Source: Aquirhabdus sp. (lineage in GTDB: Bacteria; Pseudomonadota; Gammaproteobacteria; Pseudomonadales; Moraxellaceae). From it: 6,709 nucleotides of DNA. Within the stretch, counting starts at the first letter, position 1. Every line of letters begins with the position of its first letter. The DNA lies in the NCBI GenBank assembly GCA_030150595.1, contig JASLFQ010000074.1:1-6709 (forward strand), read 5' to 3'. The notes beneath the pieces are model-generated. The model was not told the origin of the DNA, made no database searches, and was given only the letters and a program-made list of their open reading frames with translations. This document shows, piece by piece, positions 6,640 through 6,709 of the stretch. The position numbers were made by a program, and so were the translations under genes.

Positions 6640-6648
6640 ATGAATAAA

Positions 6649-6709
6649 ATGGAAGAGAATTTTGATGGGTTGAAGGTAATGGTGATCGATGATTCTAAAA
6701 CGATTCGTC
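6649..6709 (+). CDS. pilG: Twitching-motility response regulator PilG, N-terminus only
   Basis: Only the first 20 residues are present before the right edge. They read MEENFDGLK followed by VMVIDDSKTIR, which is the first beta strand of a CheY-like receiver with the acidic pair D14-D15 that binds Mg2+ near the phosphorylation site. The wording closely matches PilG of Acinetobacter and Pseudomonas, a single-domain receiver of the Pil-Chp chemosensory system that controls type IV pilus extension. In those genera it heads the pilG-pilH-pilI-pilJ-chpA cluster, so the rest probably lies to the right. Another small receiver protein cannot be excluded from 20 residues. Confidence 0.75.
   Translation, partial: MEENFDGLKVMVIDDSKTIR

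Larger units (their letters stand above)
6333..6648. other. Divergent intergenic region between the DUF4124-like gene and pilG
   Basis: About 316 bp without a supported gene. It holds the minus-strand ribosome site, two close palindromes (TGTTGCAACA at 6365-6374 and TTACGTAA at 6376-6383), a minus-strand -10-like CATAAT at 6391-6396 lacking a good -35, the strong plus-strand promoter at 6470-6499, a further GATAAT at 6562-6567, and two TGGGCT direct repeats (6582-6587, 6592-6597). The leader from the strong promoter to pilG would be about 140 nt. Confidence 0.6.

Overview
The window looks like ordinary chromosomal DNA from a moderately AT-rich gammaproteobacterium, most likely Acinetobacter or another member of the Moraxellaceae. 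The evidence is the Acinetobacter/Pseudomonas-style family I lipases, the trxB-aat-bpt cluster (an N-degron transferase pair), a DUF4124-like exported protein of the kind found in Acinetobacter and Pseudomonas, and the first codons of a pilG-type twitching-motility regulator. The assignment rests on recalled protein families and gene order, not on a database search.

Left third (1 to about 2170, plus strand): two tandem paralogous secreted triacylglycerol lipases. The first enters from beyond the left edge and lacks its signal peptide and roughly 54 N-terminal residues. The second is complete (328 aa). Each is followed by its own strong intrinsic terminator. The 301-bp gap between them holds a probable promoter and a perfect 21-bp palindrome in the leader of the second gene, so the two copies appear to be transcribed and perhaps controlled separately. 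Their cores are very similar, but the lid-like region between the nucleophile domain and the first conserved Cys is much more diverged. No lipase foldase (Lif/LipB) gene is visible, so it must lie upstream or elsewhere.

Middle (2267 to 5398): rimI (ribosomal protein S18 N-acetyltransferase, plus strand) converges on a minus-strand run trxB > aat > bpt with gaps of about 55 bp. aat and bpt encode the two tRNA-dependent transferases that add Leu/Phe or Leu to protein N-termini and feed them to ClpS-ClpAP. trxB encodes thioredoxin reductase and has a consensus -10 box upstream. All three proteins are full length with intact signature residues.

Right end (5399 to 6709): a 148-bp gap with a 10-bp inverted repeat and several TTGAT/ATCAA half-sites; then a minus-strand exported DUF4124-like protein with a C-terminal coiled-coil-like region; then a 316-bp divergent intergenic region with a good sigma70-type promoter pointing right; and finally the first 20 codons of a PilG-like response regulator that runs off the window.

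I see no mobile element, CRISPR array, rRNA or tRNA gene, and no convincing undescribed multi-gene system. The most interesting points are the duplicated lipases (diverged lid, altered nucleophile elbow, altered calcium-site residue) and the unexplained palindromes upstream of lipase 2 and upstream of trxB.
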